DNA of 64,000 bases, from positions 62,643 through 126,642 of the forward strand of contig NZ_AXAJ01000001.1 in the NCBI RefSeq assembly GCF_000472445.1. Reading direction: 5' to 3'. The DNA comes from Burkholderia sp. WSM2230 (lineage in GTDB: Bacteria > Pseudomonadota > Gammaproteobacteria > Burkholderiales > Burkholderiaceae). Made by a program: the position numbers and the translations under genes. The notes beneath the pieces are model-generated. The model was not told the origin of the DNA, made no database searches, and saw only the letters and a program-made list of their open reading frames with translations. Positions 1 through 8,519 of this stretch are shown here, piece by piece (the first letter of the stretch is position 1; each line of letters opens with the position of its first letter).

Positions 1-1807
1 TCACGGCAATCAGGCGGCCGTCCGCTTGCGCGTCGCGGTGCAACGTGCACATATAGTTGCGGGCGTCCGCGCGGTGCGCGATGCCGATCAACGGATGACG
101 CGCGCGAAGCGCCCCGGCATCGACACCCGAGGACAGCACGAACTCCATGAGCGCGGTCTCTGTCGACGAGCCATCGAGTTGATACTGCTGTCCATGGCCA
201 TTGATTTCCACCTCATTGCAAAGCGCGGCGACGTGCAGCAGGCGCAGCAATCCGTCGTGCCCGAACGGGTTGACGCGTTGCTTGCTCGAATAGACAAGTC
301 CATCAGTGACCGACCAGCGTTCGTCGTCGAGATGGGCGCCGAGGACCCGCATGCGGTTGAAAGTGAGCGTGCCCGTCTTGTCGAAACAGACTGTGTGAAC
401 CGCGCCGAGCGTCTCTACGGCATCCAGGCGCCGAACCAGCACCTTATGACTGCGCATGCGACGGATGCCGAGCGCGAGCGTGGTCATGGCGACGGTCGGC
501 AATCCCTCGGGGACGGCTGCGACGGCGAGTGACACCGACGCCCGGAACATCGCCATCAAGCCCAGTCCGCGCAAGAGGCCCAGCACGAAGACCAGCGCGC
601 AGACTGCGCCGCCCAGCCGCACGGTCTGGTTTCCAAGGCGTTCGAGTTGCTGTTGCATTGGCGTGGCCGGTGGTCTCGTGGACCCGACCAGCGACTGGAT
701 CAGGCCGAATTCAGTTGCCGCGCCAATGGACACGACCACGGCGAGACCGCTGCCGCCGACCACCGTGGTGCCCATATGAACCATGCACGCACGGTCGGCG
801 AGCGCGACATCGGGAGAGTGCATGCGCTCGGCAGACTTCGACACGGGCATGCTTTCGCCCGTCAAGGCGGATTCGTCGGTGCGCAGGTCGCGAGCATGGA
901 TCACGCGGGCATCGGCACCGACATACGCGCCGTTCGACAACACGAGAATATCGCCTATCACCAGCTCTGCCGCGTAGATTCGCCGCAATGCACCGCTTCG
1001 CAAGACGAGTGCCATGCGGGGCACCGAGTCGTTGAGCGCCTGGATAGCACGCTCCGTCCGCGACTCGGTCACATACCCGATCACACCGTTGATCAGCACG
1101 ACGCCCAGAATCACGACCGCATCGGCGAGGCCGCCGCTCACAATCGAAGTGACGGCAGAACCGGCCAGCAGCAGCACCGGAAGGCTCCTGAACTGACTCG
1201 CGAACATGGCAAGTGCGGAACGACGCTGCGGCGGTTCCAACCGGTTAGGCCCATGGATAAGGCTTCTACGTTTCGCTGCCTGCTCCGACAGGCCGCGTTG
1301 CCTGGATGATCCCACGGCGAGCAGCACCTGTTGCGAACTTAGCGCATGCCACGCTCGAGCGGTGGTGAAGAACGTGTGGGCCGTTTCCGGCGATTCCGGA
1401 CGAAGCGCGCGTGTCCTCACACTGCGTCCATGTTTTGAATAGTCTGGATGAAGCACAGGCGCTTTGGCTCGCGGCGCAGCGGCTCTGCTGAACGCATTGT
1501 CCCCGGCGCCGCTTGCGTCGATGCACGAGATGATTTGCTCGAGCGAGAAATCTTCGCTGAAGACAACTACAACGTTGCCGGTCCATGGACTCGCGTCGAC
1601 GTTCAACATGCCGTCCTCTGCGCCGAGTCGCTTCACGAACGCGGCGCAAGCTTCTGGCTCGCGATAGATCCACGGCACATGCACTCGCACGCGGCCAGGA
1701 ACCAGAGCATGTAACACAGTCACGGACCATTGCGCCGAGGGAGCGGCTGTCGCCGCATCCGTCGATGGGAGACTGAGCGCAAGAGCCGTCTGCAAGCGTT
1801 TATTCAT
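1..1807 (-). CDS. Cation-transporting P-type ATPase (P2 type), C-terminus beyond window
   Basis: Membrane pump that uses an aspartyl-phosphate intermediate to move cations. Translating the minus strand from the ATG at 1807 gives an open frame of about 602 residues that leaves the window at base 1. In order I see an extra N-terminal region of about 125 residues, a Cation_ATPase_N-like segment (AWHALSSQQ), the actuator motif TGES near residue 314, the membrane motif PEGLP near 432, and the phosphorylation motif DKTGTLT with Asp at about 476. PEGLP rather than CPC argues against a heavy-metal P1B pump and for the P2 (Ca2+/Na+/K+-like) class; the ion cannot be read from the sequence. A GGAG ribosome site lies 7 bases before the start. 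The gene is divergent from the DUF445 gene. The M5-M10 membrane region is missing because of the window edge, not a mutation. Confidence 0.9.
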   Translation of the reverse strand, partial: MNKRLQTALALSLPSTDAATAAPSAQWSVTVLHALVPGRVRVHVPWIYREPEACAAFVKRLGAEDGMLNVDASPWTGNVVVVFSEDFSLEQIISCIDASGAGDNAFSRAAAPRAKAPVLHPDYSKHGRSVRTRALRPESPETAHTFFTTARAWHALSSQQVLLAVGSSRQRGLSEQAAKRRSLIHGPNRLEPPQRRSALAMFASQFRSLPVLLLAGSAVTSIVSGGLADAVVILGVVLINGVIGYVTESRTERAIQALNDSVPRMALVLRSGALRRIYAAELVIGDILVLSNGAYVGADARVIHARDLRTDESALTGESMPVSKSAERMHSPDVALADRACMVHMGTTVVGGSGLAVVVSIGAATEFGLIQSLVGSTRPPATPMQQQLERLGNQTVRLGGAVCALVFVLGLLRGLGLMAMFRASVSLAVAAVPEGLPTVAMTTLALGIRRMRSHKVLVRRLDAVETLGAVHTVCFDKTGTLTFNRMRVLGAHLDDERWSVTDGLVYSSKQRVNPFGHDGLLRLLHVAALCNEVEINGHGQQYQLDGSSTETALMEFVLSSGVDAGALRARHPLIGIAHRADARNYMCTLHRDAQADGRLIAV

Positions 1808-1915
1808 GTCGCTGCTCCGCGATGAAGCGCTATCGATAGACATGAAGCCATCGGAAAACCGGGTCTGCCGGACAGTAGACCATCGCTCGTACCACTACAA
1901 TGAAGCAGATCATGC

Positions 1916-3175
1916 ATGGCGGCGCGGATGTCAACAATGGAAATGGATGGAAGGAGGCGCGAACTCCGGCACATGCAAATGGCCGCAACCGGGCTCCTCG
2001 TTGCGATGGTGGCGCTCTTCGGCGGCATGTCCATGCTGGCGCATCTGCATCCGGCATTCGGCTACGCGCGGGCTTTTGCCGAGGCGGGCATGGCCGGCGG
2101 CGTGGCCGACTGGTTCGCTGTCACGGCGCTTTTCCGCCGTCCGCTCGGATTGCCGTTGCCACATACGGCGATCATTCCGCGCAAGAAACATCGGATTGCA
2201 GAGAATCTCGGGCGCTTCTTCGAATTGAATTTCCTCTCGGACGACGTCGTCGCGGCAAAGCTTGCCGGCATAGACCTCGCGGGTCCGCTGTCGAGATGGG
2301 TCAGTGAGCCGCAACAGATCGAGCAGATCGCGGACTACCTCACGGCTCTTGTGCCGGGCAAAGTAGATGCGCTGGATGCGCAAGCGCTGGATCGGCTGGT
2401 TCGCGATGCGATTTCTGCACGCGTGCGAGAAATCGACGTGGCTTCCATAGCGGCGGACGTGCTTCCGCAACTGACGCAAAGCATCGATTACGACACCATC
2501 ATCGTCGCGGCGCTCGACGAACTCAACCTGCTTATCGAGGACAACAAGGATGTCATCCGGGGGCGCGTGCGCAGCGAAACCGGGTGGATACTGCAGCGCA
2601 TGTCGGTAGACGCAAAGGTCGCCGACGCGATCGTCAAGGTGCTTGGCGACGCGTTGGATGAAATACGGGCCACGCCGGATCATCCGTGGCGCCGCCGTCT
2701 GAGTATGCTGGCACACGAGCAACTCCTTGCCCTGAGCGAATCGCCCACGTACCTTGCAAAGTGGGTTGCGTTGCGCGACGGGATGCTTCAGTCGGATGCG
2801 TTCAGCGAGCGCATCGGCGGCATGCGGCGCGATCTCGTCGAAAGCCTCCGTGCGGACGCGCGCTCGCCCGACTCGCTCGTCAGAACCACGCTGCGCGCCA
2901 CGATCGAGCAACTGGCCGGCGACGCGTCGAAAGATGAACTCTTGCGCGCGCGCCTGAATGCGTGCGCGCGGGAGGCGATTCTCGACATGATGCCCGCACT
3001 GCGGCACGAACTGGGCGAACTCATCGCGGACACGGTGTCTCGCTGGGATGCCGCGACGGCTACGGCCAAGATCGAACTGGAAATCGGCCGCGATCTCCAG
3101 TTTGTGCGCATCAACGGTACGCTGATTGGCGGGCTCGTCGGGCTGCTATTGCATGCCGTCGGTGCGCTGCGCTGA
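1916..3175 (+). CDS. DUF445 family inner-membrane protein
   Basis: 419-residue protein of the DUF445 family (PF04286), whose biochemical role is unknown. It has one hydrophobic segment near the N-terminus (about residues 22-42), then the family-typical GMAGGVADWFAVTALFRRPLG stretch, the IIPRKKHRIAENLGRF segment, and a long helical body ending in a second hydrophobic segment (LIGGLVGLLLHAVGAL). That topology suggests a protein anchored at both ends with a large soluble domain. Several in-frame ATGs lie at the 5' end; an AGGAGG sits about 15 bases before the ATG at 1973, so the true start may be residue 20 instead. It is divergent from the P-type ATPase and convergent with the next gene. Confidence 0.85.
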   Translation: MAARMSTMEMDGRRRELRHMQMAATGLLVAMVALFGGMSMLAHLHPAFGYARAFAEAGMAGGVADWFAVTALFRRPLGLPLPHTAIIPRKKHRIAENLGRFFELNFLSDDVVAAKLAGIDLAGPLSRWVSEPQQIEQIADYLTALVPGKVDALDAQALDRLVRDAISARVREIDVASIAADVLPQLTQSIDYDTIIVAALDELNLLIEDNKDVIRGRVRSETGWILQRMSVDAKVADAIVKVLGDALDEIRATPDHPWRRRLSMLAHEQLLALSESPTYLAKWVALRDGMLQSDAFSERIGGMRRDLVESLRADARSPDSLVRTTLRATIEQLAGDASKDELLRARLNACAREAILDMMPALRHELGELIADTVSRWDAATATAKIELEIGRDLQFVRINGTLIGGLVGLLLHAVGALR

Positions 3176-3191
3176 GTGGTGCGCGTCTGAT

Positions 3192-3227
3192 GGTTCGTCC
3201 TTATGGGTTCGTCCTTATGGGTTCGTC
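3192..3227. repeat. 14-bp tandem repeat, about 2.6 copies
   Basis: The unit GGTTCGTCCTTATG is repeated exactly at 3192-3205 and 3206-3219, followed by a partial third copy GGTTCGTC at 3220-3227. It spans the stop codon of the minus-strand gene 3215-3682 and follows the DUF445 gene. It is probably a small slippage-type duplication. Confidence 0.8.
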
Positions 3228-3682
3228 ATATTCCGCGCATGGAGCGGTTCGCGCTCCATGGATGCCGCCCGGTTGGGCGCGGCGGACCCCAGCACCTGTC
3301 TGATGCCGCCCACGCCCCCCATGAGTATGTCTCGCGCGGTGGCGACAATGCCGGTGCCCAGCGTGCCGACGAGGCCCAGCGTTTCAGTGCCTACTTCCTC
3401 TGTTGCGTGAACTGCGCCTGTCAGTACGTCGCGCACAGTTTCAACGGCGTCCGTGGCGACCGCGCCCGTTGCGACGAGCGTGCCACTGACCGTATCACGG
3501 ACGAATCCGATCACGGGACCGGTGTATTGCTCCGATGCCACTCGCGCCGGCTCACGCAATCCGTTGCGGCCCCCGGTAGTGCCCGCGTCCATGCCCGTGT
3601 CAGGCTGAGCCATGCCTTCAGTCGTCGCCTGTTCCGCGTTGGCCTCGGCTGATTTTTCCTCTTCGGTATCTCGGCGTGCCAT
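3215..3682 (-). CDS. Small hypothetical protein with Gly/Ala/Val-rich repeats
   Basis: 155-residue protein that I cannot assign to a named family. The first 35 residues are charged (MARRDTEEEKS...). The rest is built of amphipathic Gly/Ala/Thr/Val-rich segments with a recurring hydrophobic-V(R/E)D pattern (VIGFVRDTVSG, DAVETVRDVLTG, GIVATARDILMG), reminiscent of surface-active or phasin-like helices; this is an impression, not a family match. A GGAGGT ribosome site 5 bases before the ATG at 3682 decides that start over the longer frame to 3814. The stop codon lies in the 14-bp tandem repeat. Confidence 0.65.
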   Translation of the reverse strand: MARRDTEEEKSAEANAEQATTEGMAQPDTGMDAGTTGGRNGLREPARVASEQYTGPVIGFVRDTVSGTLVATGAVATDAVETVRDVLTGAVHATEEVGTETLGLVGTLGTGIVATARDILMGGVGGIRQVLGSAAPNRAASMEREPLHARNMTNP

Positions 3683-3895
3683 TTTTACCTCCATCACTGA
3701 GTAACGCGTCTCGTGATTTGACGAGGCGTGTGCACGACGCCTACTGCGAACAACCGCAAGTATCCCGCGTCGCGCTGTCATTAAAAGGTAGCAGATAGAG
3801 AGTATGTGCAACAACCATTCCGTGCAGTTCTCGAAGATGGACTGCCATTTGCTCGCGACGTGGACAGAACGTCGAATCGCGGAAAACGTATCGTC

Positions 3896-5116
3896 ATGAA
3901 AGCGGCCGCCCCGTTAAGAATGCTAGGGATATGGGGCACCGGCATGCTGGTCATGCTCGCGGACACGGATGCCGGCAACGTGGTGGCCGCAGCGCAGGCA
4001 GGCACGGCATGGGGATACCGGTTGTTGCCGCTTCTGCTCATCCTTATTCCTCCACTGTACGCCGTGCAGGAATTGACTGTAAGGCTTGGAATTTTTTCCC
4101 GTCGTGGTTATGGCGAACTGGTGCGCGAACGACTGGGAATAACCTGGGCCTGCGTATCGGCCACCGCGCTCGTGATTGCAACCATTAGTTCCCTCGTCAC
4201 GCAGTTCACGGCAATTGCGGGCATTGGAGAGCTGTACGGAATGCCCCGCTCAGTGAGTCTGCTTCTTGCTGCCAGCGCGCTGGTTGCGATAGCGCGGACA
4301 GGCTCGTACCGGCGCACGCAAAATGCCGCGTTGATCGTCTGTGCGTTGGAGCTGGCCTTTTTCGTTCTGGCCTGGGCGGCGCGTCCGGATCCGGCGACCA
4401 TGTGGCGGCATGCGCTCGATATGCCTTTGCGCAGCACGTCTTTTATGTATCTGGCTGCGGCGATGGCAGGTGCGGTGTTCAGTCCGTGGATGATTTTTTA
4501 CCAGCAATCCGCCGTCGTCGAAAAGGGTCTGTCCGCGATGGATTATGTCGCAGAGCGAAGGGATACCGCAGTCGGTGCAGTATTGACACAGTTGACCACG
4601 GCGGCCGTGCTGATAACGATGGCCGCTATCGTTGCGGAGGGCGGCAGTTCCGCGCCGTTGAACAGCGTGAGCCAGATCGCAGAGGCAGTGAGCCCTTTGC
4701 TTGGAGGCGTGTTCGGACGTCTGGTCTTCAGCGTTGGAGTACTCGGCGGCGCAATGGTCGCCGCGATCGTTTCGTCGCTCGCGCTCGCCTGGGGAGTAGG
4801 AGAAGTTGCGGGCTTGCGCCGCTCCCTGGAATGCCGTCCGATGCAGGCGCCTGGTTTCTACGCTCTCTATGTTTGTGCCGTGGTCGGCTGTGCACTGCTG
4901 GTGTGGTACGTGCCGGATCTGATTGCGCTGAATCTTGCTGCCCAGGTAGTCAGCGCGTTGTTGTCCTCGCTCGTGGTCGGCTTGTTGATCGTGCTTGCCG
5001 GGAGAGTCCTTCCACAGGAGTATCGTCCGCAGGGGTGGTATTGGCTGATGCTGCTGTGTGGCGCCTGCGGGTTGGCTGCGATGGGACTCGTTGGCGTGTT
5101 TGGATCTCTTCTCTAG
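3896..5116 (+). CDS. NRAMP/SLC11-family transporter with altered metal-binding motifs
   Basis: About 406 residues with roughly eleven hydrophobic segments. TM1 carries ADTDAGNVVAAAQAG, matching the canonical NRAMP DPGN region, with Asp, Gly and Asn kept and Pro changed to Ala. TM6 carries GAVFSPWMIFYQQ where Mn/Fe transporters have GA-x-x-MPH, so the metal-coordinating Met is Ser and the His is Trp. Loss of that Met is a reported trait of NRAMP-related magnesium transporters, so a Mg2+ or other hard-cation substrate is plausible but unproven. The frame is open from a GTG at 3806; ATG 3896 is chosen because TM1 begins shortly after it. No strong ribosome site decides the start. It is convergent with phnE. 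Confidence 0.8.
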   Translation: MKAAAPLRMLGIWGTGMLVMLADTDAGNVVAAAQAGTAWGYRLLPLLLILIPPLYAVQELTVRLGIFSRRGYGELVRERLGITWACVSATALVIATISSLVTQFTAIAGIGELYGMPRSVSLLLAASALVAIARTGSYRRTQNAALIVCALELAFFVLAWAARPDPATMWRHALDMPLRSTSFMYLAAAMAGAVFSPWMIFYQQSAVVEKGLSAMDYVAERRDTAVGAVLTQLTTAAVLITMAAIVAEGGSSAPLNSVSQIAEAVSPLLGGVFGRLVFSVGVLGGAMVAAIVSSLALAWGVGEVAGLRRSLECRPMQAPGFYALYVCAVVGCALLVWYVPDLIALNLAAQVVSALLSSLVVGLLIVLAGRVLPQEYRPQGWYWLMLLCGACGLAAMGLVGVFGSLL

Positions 5117-5214
5117 TCAAACGTCGTATTTCACGCCAGGCGTCCACGGATCGGCGCGCCGCTGCCTTGATTGATACGCATAGGTCGTTCAATCGAACGC
5201 CGAAGCCGGTGTGC

Positions 5215-6018
5215 TCAGGCAACCAGGCTGCGCAAATAGGCGGATCCGCGTTCGGCACACGCAACTAGCGCAAAGGTGACGATGAGCAGAAACGCGACCG
5301 TCTGATACTGGAACAGGTTCATCGCGGTCAACAACTGGAAACCGATTCCGCCTGCGCCGACAAAGCCCAGCACAAGCGACGAGCGCAGGTTTTCGTCGAA
5401 GCGGAACAGGCCAATGCCCAGCAGCGAAGGCAGGACGCCCGGCACCACGGCATGCGTGAACACTTGCAATCGGCTCGCGCCGGTCAGCGTGAGTGCCTGC
5501 ACTGGTCCCATGTCCATATCTTCCATGACTTCGGCGAAAAGGCGCCCTAGCATGCCGACCGAATGGACCGCCAGAGCCAACGCACCGGGAAACGGTCCCA
5601 GTCCGACCGCCGTAACGAAAAGCAGTGCCCAGACGAGGTCGGGAACCGCGCGCGTAATGCCGATGATCGCGCGGGCCGCGTAATAGAGCGGCTTTGAAGG
5701 CGTCAGGTTGCGTGCGGCGAGGAGGGCGAGCGGAAAAGCGAGCAGCACCCCGAATACCGTGCCGAAAATCGCCAGGTCGATGGTCTCGAGCACGGGCTTG
5801 AGGCTTGGCTCGAACTGAGAGAAATCCGGAGGCAGCGCGCGCGAGATGATATCCGCCATGCCATGCGCACCGGTCAACAGATCCTGCGGCCGGGCTTGCA
5901 CGACAATCCAGGCCTGCACGAAGAGCGCAATGGCAACGATCACAATGCCCGCGCTCATGATGCGACGGTGGATCGGCGTGCTGCCCGTCAAACTCGCTTT
6001 ATGGATAGTGCTCATCAT
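5215..6018 (-). CDS. phnE: Phosphonate ABC transporter permease PhnE
   Basis: 267-residue inner-membrane permease of the PhnCDE importer for phosphonates and related phosphorus compounds. It has about six hydrophobic segments and the PhnE-type conserved region TRAVPDLVWALLFVTAVGLG, followed by the cytoplasmic-loop sequence around DMGPVQALTLTGASRLQVF that contacts the ATPase. The start overlaps the phnC stop by four bases (ATGA), so translation is coupled. Last gene of the minus-strand phn unit. A single permease is encoded here, whereas some relatives carry two phnE copies. Confidence 0.93.
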   Translation of the reverse strand: MMSTIHKASLTGSTPIHRRIMSAGIVIVAIALFVQAWIVVQARPQDLLTGAHGMADIISRALPPDFSQFEPSLKPVLETIDLAIFGTVFGVLLAFPLALLAARNLTPSKPLYYAARAIIGITRAVPDLVWALLFVTAVGLGPFPGALALAVHSVGMLGRLFAEVMEDMDMGPVQALTLTGASRLQVFTHAVVPGVLPSLLGIGLFRFDENLRSSLVLGFVGAGGIGFQLLTAMNLFQYQTVAFLLIVTFALVACAERGSAYLRSLVA

Positions 6019-6887
6019 GCGTCCGTGACATAGAGATCGGCGATTTCACGACTCGAGACGGCCGACGCGGGACGGTCAAAGACCACCCGTCCGCGGCGCA
6101 GGCCGACGAGGCGGTCCGCGTAGCGCGTCGCCAGCTCGGGCTGATGCAGCACGACGACGACGGCGAGCTGCTCGTGCGTAGCGAGGCGCCGCAAGAGACG
6201 CATCACTTCGTGGGCGGCCTCGGGGTCGAGACTGGCAACTGGCTCGTCGGCAAGCAGCACTTGCGGAATCTGTGCAAGCGCCCGTGCGACAGCCACGCGT
6301 TGCGCTTGCCCGCCCGAAAGCGTCCCGGCGCGCTGCAAGGCCAGGTCGGCGAGACCGACTTCGTCGAGGTATTTCAATGCCGGCTCGATTTCCTCACGCG
6401 GCATGCGCCCGAGCGCGGCCGCCAGCGTGCGATGCCGAGCCAGCGCACCGCAGCAGACATTGGCCAGCACGCTGCGACGCCGCACCAGATTGGCGTGCTG
6501 CGAGATCAGCGCAAGCGGCAGCCGCGCCTCACGCAGCGCCTTGCCGGAGAGCGCCGTCAGATCGCGGCCGGCCACTTCCACGGTGCCGGTGGTCGGCCGG
6601 TTCAGTCCGACCACCGACTTCATGAAAGTCGACTTGCCGCTGCCGTTGCTGCCCAGCACCACGACCATTTCGCCGGCCGCGACCGACAGGTTCATGCCGT
6701 GCAGCGCGGTATGGCCGTTCGGGTAACGCATCGTCAGATTGCGCACTGTGAGCTTCACGCCGGACGTGTGTGTGGCGCGGTGGGCAGCCGTCGCTGTCGC
6801 TGTCGCCGTCTGCGTCTCCGCGTGAATGGTCCGCGCTTCGTGCGAGTCCAGCGCGTGGACGCCCGAGGTTCCGAAATCCATCTTCAC
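6015..6887 (-). CDS. phnC: Phosphonate ABC transporter ATP-binding protein PhnC
   Basis: 290-residue ATPase that energises PhnE. Walker A is GSNGSGKST, the ABC signature is LSGGQAQRVAVARAL, and Walker B is VLLADEPVASLDP. It has an unusually long N-terminal leader of about 45 residues rich in Ala and Thr before the first beta strand (VKLTVRNLTMRYPNG); a shorter start is possible, but the upstream ATG overlaps the phnD stop by four bases, which supports the long form by coupling. Part of the minus-strand unit phnF-DUF1045-phnN-phnD-phnC-phnE. Confidence 0.93.
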   Translation of the reverse strand: MKMDFGTSGVHALDSHEARTIHAETQTATATATAAHRATHTSGVKLTVRNLTMRYPNGHTALHGMNLSVAAGEMVVVLGSNGSGKSTFMKSVVGLNRPTTGTVEVAGRDLTALSGKALREARLPLALISQHANLVRRRSVLANVCCGALARHRTLAAALGRMPREEIEPALKYLDEVGLADLALQRAGTLSGGQAQRVAVARALAQIPQVLLADEPVASLDPEAAHEVMRLLRRLATHEQLAVVVVLHQPELATRYADRLVGLRRGRVVFDRPASAVSSREIADLYVTDA

Positions 6888-7783
6888 AGTTTCGCCAGAT
6901 CGATGTGCAGGGTCGAGACCAGATCGCGAATCTGGTTGTATGCCGAATCGCTCTGCGGCACCGTCTTCAGCGCGGGAGTCTGTACGGCCGCGAGGAACTT
7001 CTGATCGGCTTCCGGCAGCTCGCGGAAGTCAAGCGAGCCCAGGATCTGCGCGAGGCGTGCCTTGAAGGCAGCCGGTAGGTTGCCGCGCACGGCGATCGGG
7101 TCGAGCGGAATTGGTTCGGACTGCCAAAGCGTGACGTAGGCATTCTGATCGTAGAGGTTGTGCTGTTTCGCGCTGGCGATTTCCTCGCTATTGAGTTCGC
7201 CCGCCTCGACCTTGTGATTACGCAACGCCTCGAACGACGCCGTATGGCTACCCGCATAGATCGCCTTTACGCCGTTGTCCGGATCAATGTTGTTCTTGCG
7301 CAGGCCGAAGGCGGGGAAGAGGTGGCCGGAGGTCGAGCTCGGGTCCGAGTACGCGAACGAGTGGCCTTTGATGTCGGCGATCGACTTGATGCCCGAGCCA
7401 GGCCACGTGACGATGGACGCATAGTAGGTGGCCGATTTCCCGTTTTCGCCGGCGAACGTCGCCACGGCTTCCGCATGCGCCACCTGATGCGCGAGCACGT
7501 AACCGAGCGGGCCGAACTGGCCGAACTCGAGCTTGTCGTTGCGCATCGCCTCGATCTCGGCGTTGTAGCTCGTTGCCACATAAAGCTCCACTTTGCAGCC
7601 GAGCTTGTCGCCGATCAGCTTCGCGAGGTCGGTATACACCGGCATGAGACGTTGCGACGACTCGTAGGGCTCGACACCGAAACGGACAGGACCGTCGATC
7701 TCGCAAGTTCCGGCAGCATGGGCCGCGCTGGCGCCGAAGCCGGCGACGAGCACTGCGGCGGCAAAAAACTTTGACACGTTCAT
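6884..7783 (-). CDS. phnD: Periplasmic phosphonate-binding protein PhnD
   Basis: Solute-binding protein of the PhnCDE importer, about 299 residues. It has a Sec signal peptide (MNVSKFFAAAVLVAGFGASAAHA, cleavage after AHA), then the PhnD core with VRFGVEPYESSQRL and the ligand-loop region YSDPSSTSGHLFPAF, where Ser/Thr main-chain groups cradle the phosphonate in the family. The start at 7783 is preceded by GGGGA; a longer reading from 7807 would disrupt the signal peptide. The 190-bp gap to phnN upstream holds a palindrome (7902-7915) that probably marks an internal promoter, so the transport genes may also be transcribed separately. Confidence 0.93.
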   Translation of the reverse strand: MNVSKFFAAAVLVAGFGASAAHAAGTCEIDGPVRFGVEPYESSQRLMPVYTDLAKLIGDKLGCKVELYVATSYNAEIEAMRNDKLEFGQFGPLGYVLAHQVAHAEAVATFAGENGKSATYYASIVTWPGSGIKSIADIKGHSFAYSDPSSTSGHLFPAFGLRKNNIDPDNGVKAIYAGSHTASFEALRNHKVEAGELNSEEIASAKQHNLYDQNAYVTLWQSEPIPLDPIAVRGNLPAAFKARLAQILGSLDFRELPEADQKFLAAVQTPALKTVPQSDSAYNQIRDLVSTLHIDLAKL

Positions 7784-7901
7784 ATCTGTCCCCAAGTGGT
7801 GGCGCATCGGTCGATGCGTGGAGCCGGCGGGAATGCCGAATCAAGCTTGAGGCATTGTGAAGCGCGTAGATGATGAATTTGTGAAAAGCGCGACCGGTTT
7901 A

Positions 7902-7915
7902 TCTATACGTATAGA
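7902..7915. promoter_or_regulatory. Putative PhnF operator upstream of phnD
   Basis: Perfect 14-bp palindrome TCTATACGTATAGA in the phnN-phnD gap. It shares the form TCTA-N6-TAGA and the central ACG with the site at 10204-10217 in the phnF-phnG divergent region, and both are followed one base later by GTC. HutC-type GntR regulators such as PhnF bind short palindromes of this kind, so operator function is a reasonable inference. Confidence 0.6.
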
Positions 7916-7973
7916 CGTCTCGACGTCGAGGCATGTGAGTGGCGAAAAAACTGCAGGCCGACGACAGCCCGCT

Positions 7974-8519
7974 TCAGGCTGTGGTGAGCACGTCGAGCAG
8001 TGCGTTGCGGGCCACTTCCAGCGCGCCGGAATTGTCGATGGTCACGAGCGCCACGTGCGGTGCGACCGCGAACGGCACGCGGCGCGCGAGTCTCGCGCGC
8101 ACTTCGTCGAGCGACTCGCGTCCGCGCGCTGCGAGCCGGGCGGCAAGAACCTCCGGCCGCGCGTCGATATGAACAGCCGTGACGGACGGATAACGTGAAA
8201 TGGCGTGCGGCAGATATTCGCGCGAGCCGTTGACCACGACAGTAGCGCCGCGCGCGAGCCACGCTTCCATCTCTATGCCGATGCCGTAGCGCAACCCATG
8301 GCTCGACCATTGCATCGCGAAGAATCCCAGTTCCGCGCGGGCCTGGAACTCTTCATCGCTTAGAAAGATGTGATTTTCGCCACTGGCCTCGGCTGGCCGC
8401 GTGATATAGCGGTGCGCGAACAGCACGCGCGAGCCGCTCACCCGAGGTCGCACGGAACCGAGCAAGGTGTCCTTGCCGGCGCCGGACGGTCCCATTACGT
8501 AGAAGAGGCGGCCGCTCAT
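7974..8519 (-). CDS. phnN: Ribose 1,5-bisphosphate phosphokinase PhnN
   Basis: 181-residue cytoplasmic kinase that phosphorylates ribose 1,5-bisphosphate to PRPP, the last salvage step of C-P lyase catabolism. A guanylate-kinase-like P-loop GPSGAGKDT lies at residues 10-18, followed by the family segment FAHRYITRPAEASGENH that binds the substrate. Length matches the family (about 185). It overlaps the DUF1045 gene by four bases (ATGA), so the two are translationally coupled. It lies in the regulator/transport unit, not with phnGHIJKLM. Confidence 0.93.
   Translation of the reverse strand: MSGRLFYVMGPSGAGKDTLLGSVRPRVSGSRVLFAHRYITRPAEASGENHIFLSDEEFQARAELGFFAMQWSSHGLRYGIGIEMEAWLARGATVVVNGSREYLPHAISRYPSVTAVHIDARPEVLAARLAARGRESLDEVRARLARRVPFAVAPHVALVTIDNSGALEVARNALLDVLTTA

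Noticed and set aside
26..1730. Several short open frames on both strands at the left edge
   Set aside because: They are shadows of the P-type ATPase read on the minus strand from 1807, which has DKTGT, PEGLP and TGES motifs in one continuous frame.
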